NCBI GenBank assembly: GCA_035498405.1
Contig: DATKAE010000027.1
Coordinates: forward strand, 1-64,000
DNA: 64,000 bases
Direction of reading: 5' to 3'
From: DATBFU01 sp035498405
Lineage (GTDB): Bacteria > Acidobacteriota > Thermoanaerobaculia > UBA5066 > Gp7-AA6
Part shown: piece after piece, positions 51,918 to 61,633 of the stretch
Layout of the letters: every line of letters starts with the position of its first letter
Numbering within the stretch: position 1 is the stretch's first letter
The notes under the pieces: generated by a model
Seen by the model: the letters and a program-made list of their open reading frames with translations, nothing else
Databases searched by the model: none
Told to the model about the DNA's origin: nothing
Program-made: the position numbers and the translations under genes

Positions 51918-54305
51918 ATGATCGGCCAGACCGTTTCGCACTACCGCGTCCTCGACAAGCTCGGAGGGGGCGGGATGGGCGTGGTCTACGAAGCCGAAGA
52001 CCTGAAGCTCGGGCGGCACGTCGCCTTGAAGTTCCTCCCGGAGGAGCTCGTGCGAGACCATCAGGCGCTCGAGCGGCTACAGCGCGAAGCTCGGGCCGCC
52101 TCCTCCCTCCAGCACCCCAACATCTGCACGGTCTACGACGTGGACGAGCACGGCGGCCGCCCCTTCATCGCGATGGAGCTTCTCGAAGGCGAGACGTTGC
52201 GCGATCGCCTCGCCGCCGGACCGTTGAAGCTCGAGCCCCTGCTCGATCTCGGAATCCAGATCGCTGACGCGCTCGAGGCGGCCCACACCCGCGGCATCGT
52301 GCATCGCGACATCAAGCCGGCGAACATCTTCGTCACGCGGCGAGGACAGGCGAAGCTTCTCGATTTCGGCCTGGCCAAGCTCGCCGCGAAAGAGGACCTG
52401 CGGCCCGCGGCGTCGGCAGTCGCGACCGCGATGGCCGAGGAACACCTGACGAGCCCCGGCACGGCACTCGGCACCGTGGCATACATGTCCCCCGAGCAGG
52501 CCCGCGGCGAGGCGCTCGACGCGCGGACCGATCTCTTCTCTCTCGGCGCGGTGCTCTACGAGATGGCGACGGGACGGCAGCCATTCGCGGGAAATACGAC
52601 CGCCGTCATCTTCGACGCCATCCTGAACCGGGCTCCGGTATCCCCCGTCCGCTTGAATCCCGAACTGCCCGGGGAGCTCTCCCGGATCATCAACACTTCC
52701 CTCGAGAAGGACCGAGACCTCCGCTACCAGAGCCCCGCAGAGATGCGGGCGGACTTGAAGCGGTTGAAGCGCGACTCGGACTCCGGCCGCGTCAGCCAGG
52801 CCGTCGCCGTTGCGGCTCCGCGCCGGCGATTCTCCTGGGCTGCGCTCGTCGGCCTCGGCGCCGCCGTCGCGATCGTCGCCGCGGCTGCCTGGTGGATCAC
52901 TCATCGCGCCACGGCGGCAGCGGTGCCGAACGGTCAGATCACCCTGGCGATTCTTCCCTTCCAGAATCTCGGCGGCGACGCGTCTCTCGATTACCTCCGG
53001 CTCGCCCTTCCCGACGAAGTGGCCACGACGCTCTCCTATGCGCCCACACTCGCGATCCGCCCCTTCGCCTCGACGCGGAAGTACGCCGGCAAAGAGGTCG
53101 ATCCGCAGGCTGCGGGCCGAGAGCTGCGCGTCGCCGACGTCCTGACGGGACACTTCTTCAAGGAGGGCGACAAGCTTCAGGTGACCCTCGAAGTCGTGGA
53201 CACGGAGGCGAACCGACTGATCTGGCGGGACACGTCTTCGGTCGCGGCCGCGGACCTGATCGGTCTGCGCGAGGAGATCTCGGGCCGACTCCGTCGCGGG
53301 CTCTTCCCGCTTCTGGGTGCGACCAGCCGAACGACGGAAGCGGCCACGCGGCCGAAAAATCCCGAGGCTTACGACTTGTACCTGCGCAGCACCGCACTTC
53401 CGAGAGACCCCGAACCCAACAAGCAGGCAATTCCGATGCTGGAGCGATCCGTCGGTCTCGACCCCAGCTACGCACCGGCCTGGAACGAGCTCGGCAAGCG
53501 CTACTACTACGACGGGAACTACGCCGACGGCGGCAAGATCGCGCTCCAGAGCTCCCGGGCGGCCTTCGAGCGCGCGATCGCGCTCGACCCGGACTTCACC
53601 GGCGCCGTCGACAATCTCGTCATCGATCAGGTCGAGGCAGGAGACCTCGAAGCCGCGTACCGCAAGATGCTCGACACCCTTCGCCGCCGTCCAGGGAGCG
53701 CAGACGCGCACTTCACGATGAGCTACGTGCTGCGCTATGCGGGCCTCCTCGAGGAGTCCGCGCGGGAATGCAACGCCGCTCTGGCCGCCGACCCCCGCAA
53801 TCGCGACTTCCGGTCCTGCTTTACGACTTTCATGCTGCTGAACCGGTACGACCGGGCCCGAGATTTCCTCCAGCTCGACGCAGGCTCCGACTGGTCTCGA
53901 AGCCGGGAGGTAGGCGTGCTGTTACGCGAAGGAAGAGTGCAGGAAGTCTCCCCGATCTACCGTGAGACCGAACGGTCAGAATCGTTTGCAATCCTGTTCG
54001 GGTCTGGCCCGCGTTCGGAGCGAGATCAAGCGGCGGCGCGGATCGAGACAGACTTTGGCAGGCGCCGCGATCCGGAACCGAAATATTTCATCGCGGGCGG
54101 TCTGGCTGTCGCGGGCTACCGAGCAGGCGCTCTGAGGCTGCTGCGTCAGGCCGTCGAAGGCAATTTCATCGCCTATCCCGCCATGGACAACGACCCTCTG
54201 TTCCGGGGCATCCGCACCGATCCCGAGTTCGCCGCGATCCGCGCCGAGGCGATCCGGAAGCAGAAGGCCTTTCTCGAAAACCGCGCGAAGGCGTCCGCCG
54301 GCTAA
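51918..54305 (+). CDS. Membrane Ser/Thr protein kinase with a C-terminal TolB-like/TPR sensor part
   Basis: 795 residues. Kinase domain about 9-270: glycine loop LGGGGMGVVY, Lys38, HRDIKPAN (catalytic Asp131), DFGLAK and a MSPEQARGE loop. One TM helix near 305-325 (WAALVGLGAAVAIVAAAAWW). Outside it, LAILPFQNLGGDASLDYL starts a FlgO/TolB-like segment, followed by TPR-like repeats (PEAYDLYLRSTALP, YAPAWNELGKRYYYDGNYADGG). Large kinases of this design are abundant in Acidobacteriota. Its stop overlaps the tail of the facing PAS gene by 4 bp. Targets are unknown. Confidence 0.93.
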   Translation: MIGQTVSHYRVLDKLGGGGMGVVYEAEDLKLGRHVALKFLPEELVRDHQALERLQREARAASSLQHPNICTVYDVDEHGGRPFIAMELLEGETLRDRLAAGPLKLEPLLDLGIQIADALEAAHTRGIVHRDIKPANIFVTRRGQAKLLDFGLAKLAAKEDLRPAASAVATAMAEEHLTSPGTALGTVAYMSPEQARGEALDARTDLFSLGAVLYEMATGRQPFAGNTTAVIFDAILNRAPVSPVRLNPELPGELSRIINTSLEKDRDLRYQSPAEMRADLKRLKRDSDSGRVSQAVAVAAPRRRFSWAALVGLGAAVAIVAAAAWWITHRATAAAVPNGQITLAILPFQNLGGDASLDYLRLALPDEVATTLSYAPTLAIRPFASTRKYAGKEVDPQAAGRELRVADVLTGHFFKEGDKLQVTLEVVDTEANRLIWRDTSSVAAADLIGLREEISGRLRRGLFPLLGATSRTTEAATRPKNPEAYDLYLRSTALPRDPEPNKQAIPMLERSVGLDPSYAPAWNELGKRYYYDGNYADGGKIALQSSRAAFERAIALDPDFTGAVDNLVIDQVEAGDLEAAYRKMLDTLRRRPGSADAHFTMSYVLRYAGLLEESARECNAALAADPRNRDFRSCFTTFMLLNRYDRARDFLQLDAGSDWSRSREVGVLLREGRVQEVSPIYRETERSESFAILFGSGPRSERDQAAARIETDFGRRRDPEPKYFIAGGLAVAGYRAGALRLLRQAVEGNFIAYPAMDNDPLFRGIRTDPEFAAIRAEAIRKQKAFLENRAKASAG

Positions 54306-56332
54306 CGAACCGCCTCCGGCGCCTCCTGGAGCCGCCGCAGCTCGGAGATGTCGCGGTTGATCTGGAGGGCCGCCACGATGCGGCCAAAGTCATCCCAGAG
54401 CGGCACGACCAACGTCTCGCAGACGCCTTCCGTGCCGTCCTTGCGCCGGAAGGGCACCTCTCCCGACCAGCGCCCCCGACGGCGCATCTCGGAGAGCATC
54501 TGCGCCGTCTGGCTTGCCGCGTCCGCTCCGGCGTGGATCGGCGGGACGCGGCCCAGGATCTCCTGCTTCGCGTAGCCGAACATCCTTTCCGCGCCGGGGT
54601 TGCAGTCGAGCACCTTGCCGGTCAGGTCCATGAAGAGCACGCCATCGAAGAGGTGCTCCAAGGTGCGGGCGTGGCGACGCAGGACTTCCTCCATCCGAGT
54701 GCGTTCCGAGACGTCGCGGAAGGTCCAGACCCTGCCGACGATCTTGTCGGCCACCCGGTGCGGCGCCGAGTAACGCTCGAAGACGCGCCCGTCCTTGAAC
54801 TCGAGCCAGTCGTAGCTCTGCGACTCCGGCTGGCTGTACAAGTCTCGGACCTTCTTCAAGAAGCGCTCCGGGTCTTTCAACTGATCGAGGAAGTAGGCCA
54901 GCCGCTCATCCAGTTCCGCCATCAGGACGCGCTTTTCTTCGGGGATGCGCCACATCTCGGCGAAGCGGCGGTTCGAGCTGACGATCTTGCCCTCGCGATT
55001 GACGACCAGCACGCCGTCGGTCGTGGCGTCCAGCGTCGCCCGGAGCAGAGAGAGTGATCCCTCGAGCTCCTTCTCGATCTCCGTTTGCTCGGTGACGTCT
55101 CGAAAGCTCCAGACCCGACCGAGCGTCCTATCGCCCAGGCGATGAAGCCGGGAGGTGCGTTCGAAGACCCGCCCATCGCGCAGCTCGAGCAGCGCTGGAG
55201 GCTCCGCGTCTCGCGACGCCGCAACTCCCATCACCTTCTTGAGAAAGCCGGTATGGTCCGTCAGCTGCTCCATGACGTGGGCGAGAAGCTCATGGGGATC
55301 CTTCGAGCCGACGACGTCCTCGGGCACACGCCACATGTCGTAGAAGCGCCGGTTCGCCGACACGACCTTGCCTTCCTCGTCCACGACCAGGATTCCGTCG
55401 GCGGTCGCGTCCAGTGTCGCCTGGAGCAGCGAGAGCGACTTCTTCACCTCCGTCTCCGCGCGCTTCAATCGGGTGACGTCCAGGGCGACACCGATGACGC
55501 CCTTGATCGTGCCGTCGGGATTACGCAGCGGCTCGACGTGCGAGGCGAACGTCCGCCCCATCCAGTCGACCTCGAAACTGACGGACTCTCCGAGCAATGC
55601 CCGGCGGTGGGCGACGAACGGCAGAAACTCGGGATCGCGCGTGTGGAAGTACTCCGTCAGCGGCACGCCCACGTATTGACCGGGACGCTGGTTCATTTCG
55701 CCGAGAGCCTTCCCCCTCGAGGAGGTGATCGTCAGCTCCAAGTCGGTCGACCAGAGGACCGCCGGCATTTGCGAGGCGACGAGCTCCAGGTTCGCTTCCT
55801 TCTCCCGAAGGATTTCGCCCACCATCTCGCTCTCCTGCCGCAGCCGTCTCCGCAGCTCGAGCTGGGCAACCACCTGCCTCGACAGGGTCCGCAGGGACTC
55901 GAGCTGCGCCGGCGAGAGCTCGCGCGGCTTGTGGTCCATCACGCAGATCGTGCCCAGGACCTGGCCGTCGGCCGTTCGCAGCGGCGCTCCCGCGTAGAAG
56001 CGGATGCCCGCCGCGCCGGTCACCAGGGGACCGTCCGCAAAACGCTCGTCCCGAGTCGCGTCGGGCACCACCATCACGTCATCCTGGAGGATGGCGTGGC
56101 CGCAGAAGGAGGTTTCGCGAGGTCCTCCGGTCTCCCGGACTCCCACGCGCGACTTGAACCACTCGCGCTCTCGATCGACGAAGGAGATCCGCGCGAGCGG
56201 CGCGCCGCAGATCTGGGCGGCGAGCTGCACCAGATCGTCGAACTCGCGCTCCGGCGCCGTGTCCAGGATCTCGTAGCGCGCGAGCGCCGCGAGCCTTACC
56301 GTCTCGTCAACGGGCGTCGGAGCGGGTTTCAT
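54302..56332 (-). CDS. GAF and multiple PAS domain protein without an output domain
   Basis: 676 residues. A GAF domain comes first (FDDLVQLAAQICGAPLARISFVD, GHAILQDDVMVVPDA), then four PAS units: LVASQMPAVLWSTDLELTI, two near-duplicate units that begin SLSLLQATLDATADGILVVD and SLSLLRATLDATTDGVLVVN, and LEHLFDGVLFMDLTGKVLDCN with a PAC end. No kinase, GGDEF, EAL, phosphatase or HTH part follows; it ends soon after the last PAS (INRDISELRRLQEAP). It may deliver its signal through a partner protein. The facing Ser/Thr kinase is one candidate. The start is ATG at 56332. Confidence 0.92.
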   Translation of the reverse strand: MKPAPTPVDETVRLAALARYEILDTAPEREFDDLVQLAAQICGAPLARISFVDREREWFKSRVGVRETGGPRETSFCGHAILQDDVMVVPDATRDERFADGPLVTGAAGIRFYAGAPLRTADGQVLGTICVMDHKPRELSPAQLESLRTLSRQVVAQLELRRRLRQESEMVGEILREKEANLELVASQMPAVLWSTDLELTITSSRGKALGEMNQRPGQYVGVPLTEYFHTRDPEFLPFVAHRRALLGESVSFEVDWMGRTFASHVEPLRNPDGTIKGVIGVALDVTRLKRAETEVKKSLSLLQATLDATADGILVVDEEGKVVSANRRFYDMWRVPEDVVGSKDPHELLAHVMEQLTDHTGFLKKVMGVAASRDAEPPALLELRDGRVFERTSRLHRLGDRTLGRVWSFRDVTEQTEIEKELEGSLSLLRATLDATTDGVLVVNREGKIVSSNRRFAEMWRIPEEKRVLMAELDERLAYFLDQLKDPERFLKKVRDLYSQPESQSYDWLEFKDGRVFERYSAPHRVADKIVGRVWTFRDVSERTRMEEVLRRHARTLEHLFDGVLFMDLTGKVLDCNPGAERMFGYAKQEILGRVPPIHAGADAASQTAQMLSEMRRRGRWSGEVPFRRKDGTEGVCETLVVPLWDDFGRIVAALQINRDISELRRLQEAPEAVR

Positions 56333-56553
56333 TCGTCGGGCCCCTGAGCTGCCGGAATCATATTCCAGCGCGCGAGACGCCCCGTCCCACCGACCAGAAA
56401 TTTGAATACGTTCCCGCCAGCCTCGACCCGAGGCGCCGATCTTTTCTCGTTGTTCAGTTGCCCCGGAGAGTTAGGATAGTCGTCAATAAGACCCCGAGAG
56501 ATTCTTTTCGGCGACAGGCGCCATCGGTCCGCCTTTACGAGAGGAGGTTCCCG
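56333..56553 (+). promoter_or_regulatory. Promoter region of the TonB-receptor gene
   Basis: A divergent region of about 220 bases. TTGTTC (56450-56455) and TAGGAT (56472-56477) are 16 bases apart and could form a promoter for the receptor. A GAGAGGAGG ribosome site lies just before the ATG at 56554. The open frame before that ATG lacks homology. Confidence 0.4.
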
Positions 56554-59472
56554 ATGTGGAGGTCAAGCTGGGAAAAATTCCTGGTCTGGTTCGTCGCGCT
56601 CGCCGGGCTTGGCCTCTCCGCTCTCGCACAGGAAAGCGTCGGTAACGTCTACGGACGCGCCGTCGACGAGAACGGCGCTCCGATTCCCGGCGCCGCCGCT
56701 ACGCTCGCCGGCCCGGGCGCGCCGAAGTCCACGACCACCGACGCGGACGGGCGCTTCCGTTTCCTGGCGGTCCAGCCCGGACGCTACACGGTCACCGTGT
56801 CCATGACCGGATTTACGACCGTCACGCGCGAGAACGTCGTGGTGACGCTCGGAAGGAATACCGACGTCGACGTCTCGATGAAGCTCTCGGCCGTCGCCGA
56901 GACCGTCACGGTGACGAGCTCGACGCCGCTGCTCGACTCGCGCAAGACGGAGACCGGCACGTCATTCGCCAACGCAGAGCTCGAGAACATCCCCACCACC
57001 CGCGACATCTATGCCTACATGCAGCAAGTACCGGGCATCCAGACCGACGTGCCCAATACCGCGGGGATCCACACGGCCGATGTCGGCGGCCCCTCCTTTA
57101 CGAGCAAGGGATCCGGCCAGTCGACTTACGTCTTGGACGGCGTCACGATCACCGACAACTCCTATGGAAACATCGACGGAGGCCAGAACGGGGCGAGTCC
57201 CCTCTACTTCGACTTCCAGACCTTCGACGAGCTCCAAATTTCGACCGGAGGCTCGAACCTGGAACTGCAGACGCCCGGGGCGACCGTCAACGTCGTCACG
57301 AAGAAGGGCACGAATGAGATTCGGGGATCCGCGCGCTACTACTACACCTCATCGAACTGGGAAGCGAGCAACCAGTCCGCGGAGGCCAAGGCGCAGAATT
57401 TGCAGACGGACCAGATCCGCTTCGTACGCGACTACGGGATCGAGCTCGGCGGACCCCTCGTCAAAGACCGAGTCTGGCTCTGGGGAGCCGGGTCGCGCCA
57501 GGACTTCGGGCTCACCTACACCGGGTCCGACTTCTACGGCAACCTGCTCAACAGCGACATCAAGGTCGTGCCTTGGAACGCCAAGCTCGACGCGCAGATC
57601 GTGCCGTCCAATTCATTCAATTTCCTCTTTTCACGCAGCGATCGCACAGAGCCCGGCCGCGGCGCCGCCCCCGATCGTCCGCCGGAGACGCTCCGTGACA
57701 ACACCATCCCGGTCAACCTCTACAAGGCCGAGGACTCCCAGGTCTTCTCGACGAGCCTCTTTGGATCCCTCAACTTCGCGTACCTCCAAGCGGACTACGC
57801 ATCGATCCCGGTCACGCCGGCCGACGTGCAAGCCGAGTACTACGATTTCAGCTGGCACGGCAACTACAAGTACTTCGTCACCAGCAATCCGCAGCACCAG
57901 GTCAACGGGACGGTGACGAAGTTTTTCAACACCGGAAACGTCTCCCACGAGCTCAAGTTCGGGTTCGGCTATCGGCACCAATTCAACGACTCGGCATCGG
58001 CCTGGCCCGACTCGCAAGTCATCGGCTCCTCCTCGACGTACGCGATCGTCACGCGGGGTGTCGACACCAAGTACGAGCAGGATTGGTTCTATGGCTTCCT
58101 GGGCGACACGCTCACGGCCGGAAACCTCACCGTGTCGGCGGGCGTTCGCTACGACTACCAGCGCGGCAAGAACCTGCCTTCCTACGGCATCGGCAACCAG
58201 ATGTTCCCGGACATCCTGCCCAACGCGACGTGGCCGGGCGACTCGGGCTATCCCTTCGTCTTCAAGAATTGGGAGCCGCGGATCTCCGCCACCTACGCGA
58301 TCGGAAAAGACAAGAAGACGCTCGCGCGCGCCTCGTACTCGCGCTTCGCGGATCAATTGAGCAACGTCGTCTACCAGTTGAACGCTTTCCCAATCGCGGC
58401 CGGGGCCTACTACTACTGGAATGACGCCAGCGGCGACAAGATTGTGCAGCCGTCGGAGGTCGACATCGCCTCCGGGCCTCAGTTCTATTACCAAGTCAAT
58501 CCCTTCACTCTCCCGAACGTCCCCAACACGTTGGCGCCGAATTTCGCCACCCCGATTACCGACGAGTACCTGCTCGGGATCGATCAGCAGATCATGGACG
58601 ACTTCGCCGTCTCGGTGACCGGCACGTATCGACGCTTCAGCAAGCTCGCCTTCTCGAACCCGATAGGCACCAACGCGAGCACCTATGCCTATGTGGACAA
58701 CGCGGTCGGGACGGCCGTCGCCTCCAACGGCTTCACGCTCCCCTTCGACGTGCCTTTTTACGGCCTCACGCTCGCCGAGCAGCCCACGGGCGACGAGATC
58801 CTGAATCGCCCCGGCGCCACGCAGACCTTCTGGGGCGTCGAAGTGGCGATGAACAAACGATTGTCGAACAAGTGGATGATGCGGGCGAGTTTTGCCTGGC
58901 AGAACTGGCGTCAGCACATCCAGCCTCAGTCGATTCTCGATCCGAACAACCTCTGGAGCCAGGGAGCGCCCAACATCAACGACGGGATCGCGGTCGGGTA
59001 TGGCCGCGACACGATCTGGTTCAACGCCAGCTGGCAGTTCAACGTCAGCGGCCTCTACCAGCTCCCCTATGGATTCGCGTTCGCTGCCAACTTTTTCGGC
59101 CGACAGGGTTACCCGCAGAGCTACTTCGTTCGAAGTCGAATTCCGAGCGACAACCTCGTGGGCGTCCTGGCCGACAACCGGATCGAAAACACGATCGGCC
59201 ACCTTGACACCTACCGTTTGCCCAACGTTTACGAGCTCGACCTCCGGCTCGAGAACACGTTCCACATCGGCGGAGTGTCCATCACCCCCATGGTGGACCT
59301 CTTCAACGTGACCAATCAGGGGGCGGTCCTGCAGCGCGACAACGAGGTCGGCAGCTATTACGCGGCGACGCCCGACACGGCCGCCTACTTCGATCCCAGC
59401 CCGACCTTCAATCAAATCGTGGAAACGCAGAGCCCACGCATCCTGCGCCTGGGGATTCGGATCGCCTTCTAG
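56554..59472 (+). CDS. TonB-dependent receptor-like outer-membrane protein with a carboxypeptidase-regulatory domain
   Basis: 972 residues. Signal segment (KFLVWFVALAGLGLSALAQ), then a CarboxypepD_reg domain (VYGRAVDENGAPIPGAAATLAGPG, RFRFLAVQPGRYTVTVSMTGF), a plug (IPTTRDIYAYMQQVPGIQTDV, STYVLDGVTITDNSYGN) and a barrel ending in the aromatic RLGIRIAF C-terminus used by the BAM complex. Family members of this kind (Oar-like) in Acidobacteriota number in the tens per genome and probably take up oligosaccharides or peptides. It is followed by a strong terminator. Confidence 0.92.
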   Translation: MWRSSWEKFLVWFVALAGLGLSALAQESVGNVYGRAVDENGAPIPGAAATLAGPGAPKSTTTDADGRFRFLAVQPGRYTVTVSMTGFTTVTRENVVVTLGRNTDVDVSMKLSAVAETVTVTSSTPLLDSRKTETGTSFANAELENIPTTRDIYAYMQQVPGIQTDVPNTAGIHTADVGGPSFTSKGSGQSTYVLDGVTITDNSYGNIDGGQNGASPLYFDFQTFDELQISTGGSNLELQTPGATVNVVTKKGTNEIRGSARYYYTSSNWEASNQSAEAKAQNLQTDQIRFVRDYGIELGGPLVKDRVWLWGAGSRQDFGLTYTGSDFYGNLLNSDIKVVPWNAKLDAQIVPSNSFNFLFSRSDRTEPGRGAAPDRPPETLRDNTIPVNLYKAEDSQVFSTSLFGSLNFAYLQADYASIPVTPADVQAEYYDFSWHGNYKYFVTSNPQHQVNGTVTKFFNTGNVSHELKFGFGYRHQFNDSASAWPDSQVIGSSSTYAIVTRGVDTKYEQDWFYGFLGDTLTAGNLTVSAGVRYDYQRGKNLPSYGIGNQMFPDILPNATWPGDSGYPFVFKNWEPRISATYAIGKDKKTLARASYSRFADQLSNVVYQLNAFPIAAGAYYYWNDASGDKIVQPSEVDIASGPQFYYQVNPFTLPNVPNTLAPNFATPITDEYLLGIDQQIMDDFAVSVTGTYRRFSKLAFSNPIGTNASTYAYVDNAVGTAVASNGFTLPFDVPFYGLTLAEQPTGDEILNRPGATQTFWGVEVAMNKRLSNKWMMRASFAWQNWRQHIQPQSILDPNNLWSQGAPNINDGIAVGYGRDTIWFNASWQFNVSGLYQLPYGFAFAANFFGRQGYPQSYFVRSRIPSDNLVGVLADNRIENTIGHLDTYRLPNVYELDLRLENTFHIGGVSITPMVDLFNVTNQGAVLQRDNEVGSYYAATPDTAAYFDPSPTFNQIVETQSPRILRLGIRIAF

Positions 59473-59492
59473 CTCGAACGACGGCCTCGGCT

Positions 59493-59529
59493 GGCCGCCC
59501 GGAAATCCGGGCGGCCCTTTCTGTTTCTG
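59493..59529 (+). terminator. Intrinsic terminator after the TonB-receptor gene
   Basis: GGCCGCCCGG (59493-59502), loop AAAT, CCGGGCGGCC (59507-59516): a perfect 10-bp stem followed by the T-rich CTTTCTGTTTCTG. It separates the receptor gene from the next operon. Confidence 0.9.
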
Positions 59530-59542
59530 TAGACTTCCGGAG

Positions 59543-61633
59543 ATGCGCGCAATAGCCCTCGGGATGGCGCTCGCCGCGGCGTTTCTGGCGGCGTCCTGCC
59601 GAAACGCCGAGACCCCGGCCGGCCCCGCCGGGCCCCGCCCCACCGTCCGCGACGTCGTCCTGGTCACGATCGACACCTTGCGCGCCGACGCCGTAGGCTT
59701 CGGGGGAAATGCGCGCGGCACCACCCCGAATCTCGATCGGTTCGCCGCCGAAGGCAGGGTCTTTCCCTTCGCCCATGCCCACAACGTGCTCACACTGCCT
59801 TCCCACACGAACATCCTGACGGGGCTCTATCCCTACCAGCACGGCGTGCGGGACAACTCCGGCTTCCGCCTGGACAAACGCTTCGACACGGCGGCAACGC
59901 GGCTCTCGACTCGGGGCTTTGCGGCCGCCGCCTTCGTCGCCGCATTCCCGCTCGACGGCCGATATGGGTTGACTCGCGGCTTCGACCCGTACGATGAGCT
60001 GTACCGGCACGTGGACGAGCCGCGCGAGTTCGAGATTCCGCAGAGCCGCGCCGACGAAGTCGTCCGTTCGGCGCTCGCCTGGTATCGGTCCAAGGAGGGC
60101 ACCCCACGGTTTCTCTGGGTCCACCTCTACGACCCGCACGCGCCCTACGATCCGCCCGACGACTTTCGCAAACGCTTTCCGGACGACCCGTATCTGGGAG
60201 AGGTGGCGTACACAGACTCGGCGCTCGCCCCCCTGCTCGAAGCCTTGCGGGCAACGAACCCGCCGCCGCTTCTCATCGTCACCGGGGACCACGGAGAAGC
60301 GCGCGGAGACCACAAGGAGCTGACTCACGGCCTCTTCGCCTACGAGGCGACCCTGCACATTCCCCTTTTCCTCTGGTGCCCGGGCCTCGTCGCGCCGGGT
60401 CGGGACGAGCGCTCCGCACGTCATGTGGACATCCTGCCGACGGTCCTGTGGGCGGTCGGAGCACCCGACGACGCCGGGCTTCCCGGCCGGCCACTGCTCG
60501 CGCCAGCTGCTGGACCGCAGGAGTCCTACTTCGAGTCCCTCGGCCCGACCTTCAATCGCGGATGGGCGCCGCTGCGCGGCGTGCTTCGAGATCGCGACAA
60601 GTACATCGACCTGCCGATTCAGGAGCTGTACGACCTGAAAATCGATCCGGGCGAACAGAACAACCTGGCCGCTTCCGACTCGGCCATGTTCCGCAAGCTT
60701 CGGAAGGATCTCCTCGAGACTCCTGCCGGCCCAACCGAGCGCGGATCCGTCGGATCCGAGGAAGCGGCCCAGCTGCGAAGCCTCGGCTATCTCTCCGGCA
60801 GCGCCGCCCCCAAGGCCCGGTATGGTCCGCAAGATGATCCCAAGAACCTGATCGCCGTCGACGCACAACTACACCAGACCGTCGCGCTCTACGAGACCGG
60901 CCACCCCGACGAAGCAATCGCCGTGGCCCGCCAGATCGTCGCCGCCAATCCCCGGATGAAGGCGGGATACGAGCACCTGGGCTTCCTGCTCCAGGAGAAG
61001 GGAGACCTCCGGGGCGCCATCGGTCTCTTCGAGAAGGCGAGCGCAGCGGGCGCGGGCGGCGAAAACATGGATCGCCGCCGGGCCCTGCTGCTCTGCGAAT
61101 CGGGCCGGCCGAAGGAGGCGATCTCCTTGCTCTGGCCGTACCGGGACGGCTCCGATACGGAGACCTTGAACGCCCTGGGAATCGCGCTGGCCGACGCCGG
61201 CCGGGGCGAAGAGGGTCTCGCCACCTTCCACCGGGTGCTCGTAATCAGCGCCCGCGACACTCTCGCCTACCAGAACACCGGGATCGCCCTGCTCAAGATG
61301 GACCGCGCCGCGGAGGCTCGAGAGAATCTGGAAAAGGCCCTCGCGATCCACGAGAGGAACCCCCGGGCCTGGAACGCGTTGGGTGTGGCGTGGATGCGGT
61401 TGGGCGAGCCCGGCAAGGCGCTCGAGGCCTGGGGCAAGTGTCTCTCCTACAACCCGAAGCAGTACGACGCCCTCTACAACACCGCGCGGGTGGCCGCCGG
61501 CCTGGGCGACCGCGCCCGGGCCCGCGAAGCGATGGAGCGCTTCGTCGAGACCGCTCCGCCGGCCCAATATGAAAAGGACATCGCCCAAGTTCGCGCGGCG
61601 CTGGCCGCGCTCGACGGAAAGGTCGTCCGATGA
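59543..61633 (+). CDS. Sulfatase-fold lipoprotein with C-terminal TPRs, formylglycine Cys missing
   Basis: 696 residues. A lipoprotein signal (LAAAFLAASC) leads to an alkaline-phosphatase-like domain (about 35-400): VVLVTIDTLRADAVG (metal Asp pair), TPNLDRFAAEG, LTLPSHTNILTGLYPYQHGV, VHLYDPHAPYDPP and IVTGDHGEARGDHKELTHG. The position of the sulfatase Cys/Ser (C/S-x-P-S-R) is Thr in TLPSH, so it cannot carry formylglycine; such proteins may be phosphatases, phosphodiesterases or transferases. The rest (about 430-690) is TPR (DEAIAVARQIVAANPRMKAGYEHLG, NALGVAWMRLGEPGKALEAWGK). It overlaps the next gene by ATGA. Confidence 0.88.
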   Translation: MRAIALGMALAAAFLAASCRNAETPAGPAGPRPTVRDVVLVTIDTLRADAVGFGGNARGTTPNLDRFAAEGRVFPFAHAHNVLTLPSHTNILTGLYPYQHGVRDNSGFRLDKRFDTAATRLSTRGFAAAAFVAAFPLDGRYGLTRGFDPYDELYRHVDEPREFEIPQSRADEVVRSALAWYRSKEGTPRFLWVHLYDPHAPYDPPDDFRKRFPDDPYLGEVAYTDSALAPLLEALRATNPPPLLIVTGDHGEARGDHKELTHGLFAYEATLHIPLFLWCPGLVAPGRDERSARHVDILPTVLWAVGAPDDAGLPGRPLLAPAAGPQESYFESLGPTFNRGWAPLRGVLRDRDKYIDLPIQELYDLKIDPGEQNNLAASDSAMFRKLRKDLLETPAGPTERGSVGSEEAAQLRSLGYLSGSAAPKARYGPQDDPKNLIAVDAQLHQTVALYETGHPDEAIAVARQIVAANPRMKAGYEHLGFLLQEKGDLRGAIGLFEKASAAGAGGENMDRRRALLLCESGRPKEAISLLWPYRDGSDTETLNALGIALADAGRGEEGLATFHRVLVISARDTLAYQNTGIALLKMDRAAEARENLEKALAIHERNPRAWNALGVAWMRLGEPGKALEAWGKCLSYNPKQYDALYNTARVAAGLGDRARAREAMERFVETAPPAQYEKDIAQVRAALAALDGKVVR

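Noticed and set aside
47919..52061. A minus-strand open frame of about 1380 codons across the outer-membrane factor, FmdB, methyltransferase and M48 genes
   Set aside because: It spans genes on both strands that have clear family motifs, and its own translation has no natural domain pattern.
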